A stretch of DNA of 64,000 nucleotides. It comes from Consotaella aegiceratis (GTDB taxonomy: Bacteria > Pseudomonadota > Alphaproteobacteria > Rhizobiales > Rhizobiaceae). The position numbers and the translations under genes are program-made. Below the pieces are notes generated by a model that had not been told where the DNA came from, made no database searches, and saw nothing but the letters and a program-made list of their open reading frames with translations. Location: assembly GCF_036541425.1 (NCBI RefSeq), contig NZ_JAZHFT010000001.1:1-64000 (forward strand), given 5' to 3'. Shown here one piece after another: positions 16,420 to 25,906 of the stretch. The stretch's first letter is position 1, and every line of letters begins with the position of its first letter.

Positions 16420-17978
16420 GCGACCTTCCCTCCCCGCGCGATCCGAATGCTTCGAACGCCGGCGGTGAGCCGAACGGCGCCGCTGCACCGAACGATATGG
16501 GTTTCGACGACGTTTTGGCGCCTGGCCAAGAGGCGGGGGCACAGTCCGAGCCGCGTCTGGCGGCGACGGGCTGGTCGGCCGCCGCCATCATGCGCGATTT
16601 CCGTTTCGGCGGCGAAGAGGTGCCCGTCCTCGTCGCGTCCGCCGCGCCGCTCCTCAATCTGGCCCACGAGCTGCGCCAGCGCACGAACGCGCCCAATATG
16701 GAGGAGATGCGTCCGGCCGTCGTCGATGCCGTGCGGCGCTACGAGCGCGATCTGGCCAGCGCCCGCATCAGCCCGGAGAGAACACGCGCGGCCCACTACG
16801 TCGTCTGCGCCACGATCGACGACGTGATCCTGTCCAAGCCCTGGAGCGAACGGATGGGCTGGGCCCGGTCCGGCCTCGTTTCCACCTTTCACATGGACGT
16901 CACCGGCGGCGACCGGGTCTTCGACCTGCTCGACTATTTCCATCAGAGCCCGGGCGCCAACAAGGATCTGCTTCTCCTCATCTATCTCTGCCTGTCGCTC
17001 GCCTTCGAAGGGCGCACGCGGGTGTCGCCGCGCGGCACGCTGGAGCTGGAGCGTATCCGCGAAAGCCTCTACCGCACCCTGCTCGGCCAGTACGGCGTCT
17101 TCGAGCGCGAGCTCTCGCCGCATTGGCGGGGCGTCGTGGCGCGCCACAAGCCGCTGCGCACCGCCACGGTTCTGTGGACGCTGCTGGCCTGTCTCGTGCT
17201 GGCGCTGGGGCTCGGCTATCTCCTGTTCACGCTCTGGCTGAACCAGGACTCCGATGCGACGGCGCGCCGGCTGGCGGATCTGCCGCCGAACGAAGCGCCG
17301 AGCCTCGCTGCCGTTGCCTATCCGGCCGAACCCGAGGAGCCGCAGGAGGAAGCAGCGGCAGGCGAAGAGCCCGAGGCTCCTCCCGCCGTGGTCGAACAGC
17401 CCGAGGCCCCGAAAGAGCCCAGCCATCTCGACAATCTGCTGGCCTTTCTCCAGCCGGAGGTCGATGCCGGCCTCGTGACGCTCTCGGACGCCAACGGCCG
17501 CCTGCGGGTTCGCATCGCCAATTCCGGCCTGTTCGAGACCGGCAGCGCCGAAGTGAACCCGGACTTCCGCGGCCTTCTTCAACGCATCGGCGGCGCGCTG
17601 TCGTCCGAGGGCTTCAAGGCGGTCGTCGTCGGCTACACCGACAACGTGCCGATCCGGACGGTCCAGTTTCCGTCGAACTGGGATTTGTCGGAGGCCCGCG
17701 CGAAAGCCGTCGGCGACATTCTGACCCTCTATACGGGACCGGACGCGATCACCACGGAAGGGCGGGCCGACAGCGATCCGCTCGCCAGCAACGATACGCC
17801 CGAGGGTCGGGAAATGAACCGACGCACCGAGATTCTCGTCCTCACCGATGCCGCAGCCCGGCTCAACCAGACGGCGTCGGGCACGCCCGCGCCGGATCAA
17901 GAACCGCAAGCCGCTCCCCTCGATCAACCGGACGCGTCAGCTCCGCCCGCCCTTGAAGGCGGAGGCGAGACCCAATGA
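16416..17978 (+). CDS. tssL: TssL membrane protein with C-terminal OmpA-like domain
   Basis: Inner-membrane T6SS component. The product is 520 residues from ATG 16416, which overlaps the tssK stop. It has a Pro/Ala-rich N-terminal tail (1-50), the DotU/TssL cytoplasmic domain (about 70-240, ERTRAAHYVVCATIDDVIL), one membrane span at about 253-275, an acidic Pro-rich periplasmic linker (290-335), and an OmpA-type peptidoglycan-binding domain at about 356-477 (GYTDNVPI, NWDLSEARA, NRRTEILV). The fused OmpA domain matters because no separate peptidoglycan anchor gene and no TssJ lipoprotein gene lie in the cluster. Confidence 0.95.
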   Translation: MSDLPSPRDPNASNAGGEPNGAAAPNDMGFDDVLAPGQEAGAQSEPRLAATGWSAAAIMRDFRFGGEEVPVLVASAAPLLNLAHELRQRTNAPNMEEMRPAVVDAVRRYERDLASARISPERTRAAHYVVCATIDDVILSKPWSERMGWARSGLVSTFHMDVTGGDRVFDLLDYFHQSPGANKDLLLLIYLCLSLAFEGRTRVSPRGTLELERIRESLYRTLLGQYGVFERELSPHWRGVVARHKPLRTATVLWTLLACLVLALGLGYLLFTLWLNQDSDATARRLADLPPNEAPSLAAVAYPAEPEEPQEEAAAGEEPEAPPAVVEQPEAPKEPSHLDNLLAFLQPEVDAGLVTLSDANGRLRVRIANSGLFETGSAEVNPDFRGLLQRIGGALSSEGFKAVVVGYTDNVPIRTVQFPSNWDLSEARAKAVGDILTLYTGPDAITTEGRADSDPLASNDTPEGREMNRRTEILVLTDAAARLNQTASGTPAPDQEPQAAPLDQPDASAPPALEGGGETQ

Positions 17979-20900
17979 ACCCGCTCAGCTACTTCTATAC
18001 GATCCGATCGTACGTCGACGCCTATTCCGGCTTCATCGGCCGCCGGTTCCTGTCGCTCATCTGGGTGGTGGCGATCGGTTTCGTCATCTGGTTCTACGGC
18101 TATCTCCTCAAGTTCGGCGATTTCCAGCCGCTGGCGAGCGTCCGCAACCGCCTCATCGCGATCGGCGTCGTCGTTGCCCTCTGGCTGATCTACCTGATCG
18201 TTTCCTTCTTCCGGTCGCGCAAGCGCGACAAGGACCTGGTCGAAGGCATCGAACAGGATGCCGAGGCGCTGGCCGAGGGCGAGCGGTCGGCCGAGGTCGA
18301 GGAAATCCGCAGCCAATTGCGGCAGGCTCTGGCCCTGTTGCGCCGGGTGACGCGCAAGCGCCTGGGCTATATCTACGAACTGCCCTGGTATGTGCTCTTC
18401 GGCGCGCCGGGGTCCGGCAAGACGACCGCCATCACCCATTCCGGCCTGACCTTCCCGCTCGGCATGGCGGAAGGCGAAGGGGCCCGCGGCATGGCGGGTA
18501 CGCGAAGCTGCAATTGGTGGTTCTGCGAGGAGGCGATCCTGGTCGACACCGCCGGGCGCTACACCACCCAGGACGATCTTTCCGGCGCGGCCAAGGCCGG
18601 TTGGGACGGCTTCCTCAATCTCCTGCGGAAATATCGCCGCTCGCAGCCGGTCAACGGGGTATTGATCACCCTGTCGATCGCCGATCTCGTCGGCCGCAAC
18701 CCCGATGCGCGGCTGGAGGAGGTGCGTGCCATCCGCAAGCGCCTCAACGAGATGGACGAGGTGCTGAAGGCCCGCATTCCGGCCTATCTGGTTCTGACCA
18801 AGGCCGACCTGCTGACCGGCTTCATCGAGTTCTTCGACGGGTTCAACCGGTCCGACCGCGAGCAGGTCTGGGGCATGACCTTCGACCTGGCCGACTGCGA
18901 CAAGGCCAAGGACCTGCCCGAGCGCTTTCTCGAGGAATTCTCTCTCCTACAGGAGCGCATCGGCTCGATGCTCATCGAGCGCCTGCAGCAGGAGCCGGAC
19001 GTCGCGGTGCGCGGCCGCATCTTCCGTTTTCCCGCCGAGCTGTCCGCACTCAAGGATACGGTGCACGAGATCCTGGTCGAGCTCTGCTCGGGCTCGAAGC
19101 TGGTGGAGGCGCCGCTGGTGCGCGGCGTCTATCTCGCGTCCGGAACCCAGATGACGGAGAGCGAGCGCGCCCTGTCCGCCCAGCCGATCCCGCGAATGCG
19201 CCGCAGCTACTTTCTCACCCGATTGTTCAAGGACGTCGTCTTCGGCGAGGCGGCGCTCGTCAATCGCGATCGGCGGCTGTCGTCGCGCCAGCGCATGGTG
19301 CGCCGGATCGCCTATGGCGCGGCCGCCGTCCTCCTGGCGTTCGTGCTCACGAGCTGGACCCTCACCTATTTTCGCAACACCGCGGCACTGGCCCAGGCCG
19401 AGGAGCGGATCGACGCCTATCAGGACGCGGTCAAGGGCATCCCGATCCAGGATGTCGACGATGCCGACTTCCTGCGCGTTCTGCCCGCCCTCAACAGCCT
19501 GTCCGCCGTCGACGACGGCTTCGAGGAGGCCCGCGTGTGGCCGGCCAGCTTCGGGCTCGACCAGCGGCCGAAGATCGAAAGCCGTCAACGCGCCGCCTAC
19601 CAGCGCGCGCTCAACGCGCTCCTGTTGCCGCGGCTGCTGGTGCAGCTCCAGACCACGATGCGCGACAGCGAGGATCCCAACGCCCTGTTCGATGCGTTGA
19701 AGCTCTACGGGATGCTGGGCGGCCTCGGCGACCTCGATCCCGACTATGTCGCCTCGCAGTCGGAACGGCTGTTTGCCGAGCTCTATCCCGAGGAGGGGCG
19801 CGCCGCCGTACGCGATGCGCTGGTCGCCCATACGCGGGCCATGGTGGCGGGAACTCTGCCGCCGCTCACCCTGGATACCCAGTTGATCGCCGAGGTGCGC
19901 GCCAAGATCGCCGATCGCAGCTATGCCCAGCGCGCCTTCGACATTCTCGCGGCCGATCCCGTGGCGCGATCGCTCAGTCCCTTCGTGCCGGCCGATGCCT
20001 TGGGCCCCGTCGGCGAACGCGCCTTCGAACGGGCGTCCGACGCGGGTCTGCGCGAGGGTATCGACGGGCTCTATACCGGCGACGGCTACCGCATGGCCGT
20101 CCTGCCGCTCATCGGCGATGCCGCCAGCGAGGCCCTGAAGGAAACCTGGGTCCGCGGCTCCTCTTCCGCGGTGCAGCCGACGACCATCGATGCGGTCTCG
20201 AGTGCGGCGCTCGACATCTACTTCGACACGTTTCGGCAGCGCTGGTCGGGACTTCTCAGCGACATGAGAGTGCGTCCCGGACAGACCTTGGCGGAAGAGA
20301 CCGAGACGGCGCGGCTTTTGGCGAGCGATCCGAGCCCGGTCGAGTCCCTCGCCCAAGCCGTTGCCAAGGCCACCGACCTTCGGCCCGTCGCGGCAGATGG
20401 CGATGCCGTCGAGGTTGCCGATGCGGCCGGAGCGGTCGCAGCCGCGGGTGCCACCTCGCCGCTGGCCCTCGCCAATGCGCCCGATCCCTATGGTCCGTTG
20501 CGCGAGGCGTTGGCGGGGCCGGACCAGACCGGGCAGGAGGGTGACGCGGCTTTGCCCGATGCCGACGGCGCCGGTCCGTCGCAGATCGCTGCGCTCCAGC
20601 CGCTCCTCGATACGATCTATCAGCAGCTCTCCCGCGCCTCGACCTCCACGGCGGCCGTGGCCGAGGTCTTCAACGCGGACGGCGAACTCACCAAGGCGAA
20701 CCAGGACCTGCTGCAGACCGCTCGCCGCCTGCCCGAGCCGGTCGCCACGTGGATGGCGGGGCTCTCCGCCGATGTCAGCGCGCTGGCGGTGAAGACCGCC
20801 CGCACGAGCGCGCGCGAGGCGTGGGCGAGCGGCGGAGCGGATCTGTGCTCTGCCGCCGTCACCAACCGCTATCCGTTCACGCGCGATTCGCCGGACGATG

Positions 20901-21496
20901 TCTCGCTCGCCGACTTCACTCGCCTGTTCGGGCCACAAGGGCTTTTCGCGACGTTCTTCGAGGAGCGGCTCGCTCCCTTCGTCGATACCACCGCGAGCCC
21001 TTGGACATGGCGCGGGACCTTCGGCACCGACGGCCTCGAAGCGCAGGCGATCGCCGAATTCGAACGCGCCGACGAGATCCGCCGCGCCTTCTTTCCGCCG
21101 AACAGCGACGAACCGTCGGTGGCGATCAACGTCGAGCCGGTGTCGTTGTCGGAAAATGCCAATGCGGTCCTCTTGGAGATCGAGGACGAGCGGGTCGTCT
21201 ATTATCACGGCCCAAAGGTCGGCAAGACGATCCGCTGGCCGTCGAGCGAGACCGACAACCAGTCGCGCATCGCCTTCCAGCCGGGCGATATCAGCCAGGC
21301 GATGACACGCAACGGCGACTGGTCACCCTTCCGCATCTTCGACGAAGCGACGATCGTTTCGCGTCGCGACGACTTGATGCGCGCGCGTTTCGACGATGGC
21401 GGACGCCAGGCCGTTTTCGACGTGCAGTTCGGCTCCGTCCTCAATCCTTTCGAGCTGCCGGCTCTGAGCGAGTTCCAATGTCCGTCGCAGTTCTAG
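17975..21496 (+). CDS. tssM: TssM inner-membrane protein (IcmF)
   Basis: Large membrane-complex subunit that spans the envelope with TssL. The product is 1173 residues. Two membrane spans lie at about 25-45 and 58-78, and a third near 445-465 (AAAVLLAFVLTSWTLTYF). Between them is the cytoplasmic NTPase domain with an intact Walker A GAPGSGKT at 143-150. The periplasmic half carries a low-complexity Ala/Asp/Gly-rich insert near residues 800-870 before the C-terminal TssM domain. It starts four bases inside tssL (ATGA) with GGAGG upstream. The intact Walker A suggests an NTPase-dependent system as in Agrobacterium, by inference. Confidence 0.96.
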   Translation: MNPLSYFYTIRSYVDAYSGFIGRRFLSLIWVVAIGFVIWFYGYLLKFGDFQPLASVRNRLIAIGVVVALWLIYLIVSFFRSRKRDKDLVEGIEQDAEALAEGERSAEVEEIRSQLRQALALLRRVTRKRLGYIYELPWYVLFGAPGSGKTTAITHSGLTFPLGMAEGEGARGMAGTRSCNWWFCEEAILVDTAGRYTTQDDLSGAAKAGWDGFLNLLRKYRRSQPVNGVLITLSIADLVGRNPDARLEEVRAIRKRLNEMDEVLKARIPAYLVLTKADLLTGFIEFFDGFNRSDREQVWGMTFDLADCDKAKDLPERFLEEFSLLQERIGSMLIERLQQEPDVAVRGRIFRFPAELSALKDTVHEILVELCSGSKLVEAPLVRGVYLASGTQMTESERALSAQPIPRMRRSYFLTRLFKDVVFGEAALVNRDRRLSSRQRMVRRIAYGAAAVLLAFVLTSWTLTYFRNTAALAQAEERIDAYQDAVKGIPIQDVDDADFLRVLPALNSLSAVDDGFEEARVWPASFGLDQRPKIESRQRAAYQRALNALLLPRLLVQLQTTMRDSEDPNALFDALKLYGMLGGLGDLDPDYVASQSERLFAELYPEEGRAAVRDALVAHTRAMVAGTLPPLTLDTQLIAEVRAKIADRSYAQRAFDILAADPVARSLSPFVPADALGPVGERAFERASDAGLREGIDGLYTGDGYRMAVLPLIGDAASEALKETWVRGSSSAVQPTTIDAVSSAALDIYFDTFRQRWSGLLSDMRVRPGQTLAEETETARLLASDPSPVESLAQAVAKATDLRPVAADGDAVEVADAAGAVAAAGATSPLALANAPDPYGPLREALAGPDQTGQEGDAALPDADGAGPSQIAALQPLLDTIYQQLSRASTSTAAVAEVFNADGELTKANQDLLQTARRLPEPVATWMAGLSADVSALAVKTARTSAREAWASGGADLCSAAVTNRYPFTRDSPDDVSLADFTRLFGPQGLFATFFEERLAPFVDTTASPWTWRGTFGTDGLEAQAIAEFERADEIRRAFFPPNSDEPSVAINVEPVSLSENANAVLLEIEDERVVYYHGPKVGKTIRWPSSETDNQSRIAFQPGDISQAMTRNGDWSPFRIFDEATIVSRRDDLMRARFDDGGRQAVFDVQFGSVLNPFELPALSEFQCPSQF

Positions 21497-21554
21497 AGGA
21501 TCGGGTACATACGCGCTGCTGGTTCGCCGGCCACTCGCCGGCGGGAGGCGGAGG

Positions 21555-23030
21555 ATGATCGGCCGTCGCGCCCGCAAGGCGGAAGACCAGGTGGAAGCCG
21601 GTCATCCGGGATTCTTCGGCAAGGTGCCGACGCATGGCGACTTCGTTTCCGCCGACCTCGACCCGCGTTTTCTCGGCGCGTTCGACGACTGGCTGCGGCA
21701 AGGCATGGCAGCCAGCCGCCAAGCGCTCGGCGAGGCCTGGCGGGACAGCTTTCTCGCCGCGCCGCCCTGGCGCTTCACGTTGGCCGCCGGGCTTTGCGGG
21801 CCGCATGGCATGGCCGGTGTGCTGCTGCCGAGCCAAGATCGTATCGGCCGCTGCTTTCCGCTCGTCGCCGCGGCCCGGCTCGACGCCGCCATCGATCCTC
21901 AGCGTGTCGCCGACGACGGCACGTGGTTCACCGCCTTGGAGGCAATGGCCGAAACGGCGTTGTGGCCGGATTTCGATCTCATCGTCTTCCGCGACAAGCT
22001 GCGCCGCCTGCGCCCGCCGCGCGCCGCCGGCCGTGGGTCACGTCCGTCCGCCGCGGTATCGGCATGGTGGACCGAACGCGGTCCGCGTGGCTGGCCGACC
22101 GGCTTCACCACCCAGGGACTGCCGGCACCAGGCGCGTTCCTCGACCTTCTGTCCTCCGGCCACACGCCAAACCGGTCTACACCGGAACGGCATCGGCCAT
22201 TGCAGAACGGCGCGCCAGCACCCTCCGGCAACGGCGCCTCGACCAGCACAGGCCAACCGGACGAGGGCTTCGGGCAGCCGACAACGGGCGGTTCAGGATC
22301 CGCGCCGACATACCCTGCCGCGACCGAGGCGACCGGTCCTCCGCTTCGATTGGTGTCGGCGCTCGGTGAGCATCCGGGACTGCGCTCGTCTCTTCATGCC
22401 GATGTCGCCGTGCAGCGCGGCCGCCCGACGATCATGGCCGTGGTCGACGGCATTGGCGGCGATCGCGCCGCGCTACGGGCCGCGCAGGCGGTCGCGGCCG
22501 CCGTGGACGAGATCGCGCCGCATGAAGTGCTCGAACAACTCGTCGCGGACATCAAAGGCAAGTTCGGGCGGGTGCACACGCTGATCCGGGCGGCGCAATC
22601 GCGCGACGGCATCGCGGCAGCGCCCGACGCCCCGTCCGGCGGCGCGAGCGTGGTCCTGCTCGCCCAGACCGCGAACCAGTTCACGGTTCTCTGGGCCGGC
22701 GATGCGCGCTGCTATCTCTTGAGGGACGGCATGATGCGCGGCCTGACGCGCGATCATGTGGCGGTCGGCATGCGGCGGCGCCTGTCGCGTTCGGTCGGCG
22801 GCCCGGAAACTTCGGTTCTCCTGGATGCGTTCGGCGACGATCTGCGCCCGCACGACCGCTTTCTGCTCTGTTCCGCTCCTCTGGTGCGGGCGTTGCCGGA
22901 ACGGTCCATCGCCGAGATCCTGATCAACCAGGATCGTGAGCGCGCGGTGGAACTCCTGGTGCAGGACGCTCTCATCGCCCAGGTGCCGGACAACGTAACG
23001 GCGCTGGTGGTCGACGCCGAGCCGGCCTAA
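21555..23030 (+). CDS. TagF-PppA fusion: T6SS post-translational regulator
   Basis: A single 491-residue protein joins TagF (about 17-200, GFFGKVPTHGDFVSADL) to a PP2C-type phosphatase domain (about 264-489) through a Ser/Thr/Gly/Pro-rich linker (about 203-262). The same fusion is known in Agrobacterium. TagF represses T6SS assembly; PppA reverses phosphorylation by PpkA. The PP2C domain keeps DGIGG (298-302) and the final DN (479-480), but the usual NED motif is H-A-D (281-283) and the usual SDG motif is S440-A441-P442, so two expected metal-binding acidic residues are missing. It lies 58 bases after tssM with GGAGG before ATG. No ppkA gene follows. Confidence 0.93.
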   Translation: MIGRRARKAEDQVEAGHPGFFGKVPTHGDFVSADLDPRFLGAFDDWLRQGMAASRQALGEAWRDSFLAAPPWRFTLAAGLCGPHGMAGVLLPSQDRIGRCFPLVAAARLDAAIDPQRVADDGTWFTALEAMAETALWPDFDLIVFRDKLRRLRPPRAAGRGSRPSAAVSAWWTERGPRGWPTGFTTQGLPAPGAFLDLLSSGHTPNRSTPERHRPLQNGAPAPSGNGASTSTGQPDEGFGQPTTGGSGSAPTYPAATEATGPPLRLVSALGEHPGLRSSLHADVAVQRGRPTIMAVVDGIGGDRAALRAAQAVAAAVDEIAPHEVLEQLVADIKGKFGRVHTLIRAAQSRDGIAAAPDAPSGGASVVLLAQTANQFTVLWAGDARCYLLRDGMMRGLTRDHVAVGMRRRLSRSVGGPETSVLLDAFGDDLRPHDRFLLCSAPLVRALPERSIAEILINQDRERAVELLVQDALIAQVPDNVTALVVDAEPA

Positions 23031-23092
23031 GGGCGAACGCCGCCGTCGGCTGTTTGACTCTCGGCGCCGCCGCTGGTCAGTGCCTGCAGCCT

Positions 23093-24286
23093 TCAGGAAG
23101 AACCGCCCGGCGCGGGTGCGGCCGGTAACTGGGGCGGCTGCTTGAGGACATTCAGATATTTCGCCCAGTCCACCGATTTGGCATTGGTGGCATAGAGGAT
23201 GTCGCCGTCGAGCATCTTGAAGCTCTGCATCTGGATGAAACTCGCCGGATCCTTCATGTTCACCCTGACGATGATCGGCTGCAGCGCGACCGGCACCGGT
23301 TCTCCCGGGCTCTTGCCGGCACTCGCCGCCGTGGCGACGGCGGGCACCTTCTGGGTGCGGAAGAGATAGACGTTAAGAGGATCGGCCTGGTCGTCGCGCA
23401 GTCCGCCGGCGCGGCCGATCGCCTTGTCGAGTGTCAACTCGCCGGGCTCGAAAGAGAACTCTCCGGCGCTCTTGAACGCGCCGTAGGTGGTATAGGACGC
23501 CTTCTCCCCGGCTTCCTCCTCGCCCGGTGCGCCGAGGAAGATACGATCTCCGGGCGCGAGCGAAATGTTCTGCGAGGTCGACGCGAGCACCTGGTCCAGC
23601 GCTGCCGACGCGCGGCGTCCGGCCCGTTCGACCGTGACCGTGGTTTCCTCCGGCTTGGATTGCGCACCGCCGGCCAGAGCGATGGCGTCGAGCACGGCTA
23701 CGCCCCCCGAAATGGGAAAGCGACCCGGTGAGCGCACCGCGCCATCGACCGTGACGACCGCTCCGGGCTTGTCGACGACGTTGACCACGGCTTGAGGATT
23801 GACCGCCGATCCACGCAGGCCGTTGACGATCTGGTCCTGCAAAGCGGCGGGCGAGGAATCGACCACCCGCTGGCGACCGACGAAGGGCAGCGTCACGAAT
23901 CCGGAGGGGTCGACGGTGAAGCGGCCAAGGGCCAGCGATCGGCTCGCCGTCGAGGCAAACAGGCCTTCTTCGCCGGTGTCGAAGATGGTCACTTCGATGA
24001 CGTCGCCCGGGCGCAGGCGCGTCGCGTTGTAGCCGGCCCGGCCAAGTCGCGAGAGGTCGCCCCGCGGCGCGTGCCGGCGTTCCTCAGCGCTCGCGTCCAT
24101 CTCGGGCGGCAGCGGCACCATGTAGTAGGAGGCGACGGAAAGATCGACCACCGGAACCGGATGGCCGGACGGCGCAAGCGTCGTGTTGCGAATTGCCCCG
24201 GCCTTCGGTCCGCCGGATGGGACATAAGAAGATGCGCATCCCGCCAGCGACAGCAAGACAATCAAAGCGACGGCACTGCGGTTCAT
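23093..24286 (-). CDS. Outer-membrane polysaccharide export lipoprotein (Wza/OPX type)
   Basis: Outer-membrane channel subunit for export of a capsular or exopolysaccharide. The product is 397 residues with a lipoprotein signal: MNRSAVALIVLLSLAGC, lipobox LAGC with Cys17. The poly-export domain follows (LRPGDVIEVTIFDTGEEGLF, about 92-200), then two SLBB-like segments (VVTVDGAVRSPGRFPISGG near 180; GAFKSAGEFSFEPGELTLDKAI near 275). The end is Pro-rich. It converges on the T6SS operon with a 62-base gap, and no other polysaccharide gene is nearby, so its partner Wzc/Wzx/Wzy genes must lie elsewhere. GAGGGGG precedes ATG. Confidence 0.9.
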   Translation of the reverse strand: MNRSAVALIVLLSLAGCASSYVPSGGPKAGAIRNTTLAPSGHPVPVVDLSVASYYMVPLPPEMDASAEERRHAPRGDLSRLGRAGYNATRLRPGDVIEVTIFDTGEEGLFASTASRSLALGRFTVDPSGFVTLPFVGRQRVVDSSPAALQDQIVNGLRGSAVNPQAVVNVVDKPGAVVTVDGAVRSPGRFPISGGVAVLDAIALAGGAQSKPEETTVTVERAGRRASAALDQVLASTSQNISLAPGDRIFLGAPGEEEAGEKASYTTYGAFKSAGEFSFEPGELTLDKAIGRAGGLRDDQADPLNVYLFRTQKVPAVATAASAGKSPGEPVPVALQPIIVRVNMKDPASFIQMQSFKMLDGDILYATNAKSVDWAKYLNVLKQPPQLPAAPAPGGSS

Positions 24287-24661
24287 TCGATCGCCCCCTC
24301 AGCAACCCTAAGAGAGGCATAGCGATGGCTCCTGGTGAAGACAACGCTATTCTCCGCATCGAACGGTCGCAGAAGCGCGAAACGGCAATTAAAAGCTCAC
24401 TGAAAATCGTACAAATTATTGAATTATATCACCTTTTTTCTCTATTTCAGCTCATCTATCAGAACTATGACAGCGGGCAAGTGTTGCATGATCATCACGG
24501 CCTTTGCGGCGGCGCAACCACCGGCAAGGCCCTCCCGTGACGATAGAATCACGAGAATCGGCTTCCATCCGAGGCTGTGTGTCGAATCGAGACCGTCCGC
24601 CCTTTTCGGCATTATCGGAAAGCTCCCGCCGAGTGCATAGCCGTCACGCAAGGCGCCTCCG
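24287..24661. other. Intergenic region with no gene seen
   Basis: 375 bases between the export lipoprotein start and the enolase-superfamily gene end. Apart from the candidate promoter, I see no credible coding frame, repeat or terminator. Confidence 0.5.
24423..24450 (-). promoter_or_regulatory. Candidate sigma-70 promoter for the export lipoprotein gene
   Basis: On the minus strand a perfect -10 box TATAAT (24423-24428) has CTGAAA (24445-24450) at 16-base spacing, inside an AT-rich stretch (24390-24480) unlike its GC-rich surroundings. It would give a leader of about 130 bases before ATG 24286. Confidence 0.4.
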
Positions 24662-25858
24662 CTAGTCGAAGAAGCCGGCGTCCTCGTCGCCCAGATAGCG
24701 CTTCGCCGCCTCGGGAATGAGATCGACGCCCATGCCCGGCCGCTCCAGCACCGAAACGAAGCCGTTTTCGACGATCGGCGAGGGCAATCCCTCGACGATT
24801 TCGGCCCACCAGGGCGGCGTGGCGATCGGGTATTCGAAGGCGACGAAATTCTCCGGCAAGGTGGCGCAGACCTGGACCAGCGCCGCCAATCCCAGCAGAC
24901 CGTTCGCCGTGCCGTGCGGTGCCATCAGGATGCCGTGCAGATCGGCATATTCGGCGATCCATTTGAGCTCGGCGATACCGCCGACATCGCAGGGATCGGG
25001 CCCGACCACATCGACCGCCCGCATCCCGATCAACGGCTTGAAGTTCTGGCGCAGGTAGATCTGCTCGCCGGTGTGGATCGGCGCGGACGTCGCCGTCGTC
25101 AGGTCGCGATACATCTCGGCATGGACGTAGGGCGAATAATCGCCGGTCAGCAGGTCTTCCAGCCAGAGCAGATCGTGCGGCTCCATCGCGCGGGCGAATT
25201 TCAGCGCGTCCTTGAAGGTCCAGCCCGGACCGCAGTCGAGCGCCAGACCGATCGCGTCGCCGGCCGCCTCCTTCATCGCCTCGACGCAGGCGACGATGTG
25301 GCGGAAGCCGCGCTCGGTGATCAGGCCGCGCTCCAGCATGCCGTGCGAGCCCTCGCGTTGCGCTTCCCCGTAATGGAAGCCCGGCACGCGGGACTTCATG
25401 GCGCTGTGAAAGCCGATCGGTTGCTTGATCATGGTGAAGCCCTCGGGCGAGGCCTTCATGCGCCGGATGTCCTCGGCATAGTCTTCCGGGTCGTAGCCCC
25501 GGAATGGGAAGCGCACCCCGCCATTGTAGACGCGGACGCGGTCGCGCACCTTGCCGCCCAACAGCTTGTAGACCGGCACGCCCGCCGCCTTGCCGGCAAT
25601 GTCCCAGAGCGCGGTCTCGATCACGCTGACTGCGCTGCCGAACGGCTTGAAGGCGCCGCGCTGGCGGATGCGCAGCATCACCCGCTCGACGTCGGTGGGG
25701 TCCTCGCCGAGGATGAACTCGCGCAGGCCGAGGATCTGCGGCTTCAGGAACGGCTTCCAGAATTCGGCCTGGCCGAAGCCGTCGATACCTTCGTCCGTCG
25801 CGATCCGCACCACCGGATGTTCGCCGATGACGGCGCATTTCAAATCGGTGATCTTCAC
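24662..25858 (-). CDS. Enolase-superfamily (mandelate racemase/muconate lactonizing type) acid-sugar enzyme
   Basis: Likely an acid-sugar dehydratase or cycloisomerase; the substrate is unknown. The product is 398 residues with a capping N-terminal domain (1-110) and a TIM barrel. Expected Mg ligands are seen at Asp208 (LALDCG), Glu234 (WLEDL) and Glu265 (HTGEQ), and the general-base His315 lies in MAPHGTANG. On the second barrel strand the motif is K145-Q146 (MIKQP) rather than a KxK pair, which fits a dehydratase-like rather than racemase-like member. The GTG start has GGAG six bases upstream. It is the last gene of the IclR-region ABC operon. Confidence 0.85.
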   Translation of the reverse strand: MKITDLKCAVIGEHPVVRIATDEGIDGFGQAEFWKPFLKPQILGLREFILGEDPTDVERVMLRIRQRGAFKPFGSAVSVIETALWDIAGKAAGVPVYKLLGGKVRDRVRVYNGGVRFPFRGYDPEDYAEDIRRMKASPEGFTMIKQPIGFHSAMKSRVPGFHYGEAQREGSHGMLERGLITERGFRHIVACVEAMKEAAGDAIGLALDCGPGWTFKDALKFARAMEPHDLLWLEDLLTGDYSPYVHAEMYRDLTTATSAPIHTGEQIYLRQNFKPLIGMRAVDVVGPDPCDVGGIAELKWIAEYADLHGILMAPHGTANGLLGLAALVQVCATLPENFVAFEYPIATPPWWAEIVEGLPSPIVENGFVSVLERPGMGVDLIPEAAKRYLGDEDAGFFD

Positions 25859-25906
25859 CTTTTTCTCCGCCTGCGGTGATCCCGGCGCGACACGGCAGCG
25901 AGGGGC

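Noticed and set aside
17848..20544. 898-residue open frame on the plus strand inside tssL/tssM
   Set aside because: It is out of frame with tssM, is Arg/Ala/Gly/Pro-rich in the way GC-rich shadow frames are, and has no family resemblance.
18947..21208. 753-residue minus-strand frame opposite tssM
   Set aside because: Antisense shadow of the well-supported TssM gene, with no recognisable domain.
23031..23092. Possible ppkA remnant or terminator between tagF-pppA and the export lipoprotein gene
   Set aside because: Only 62 bases; no kinase-like codons and no convincing stem with T-run.
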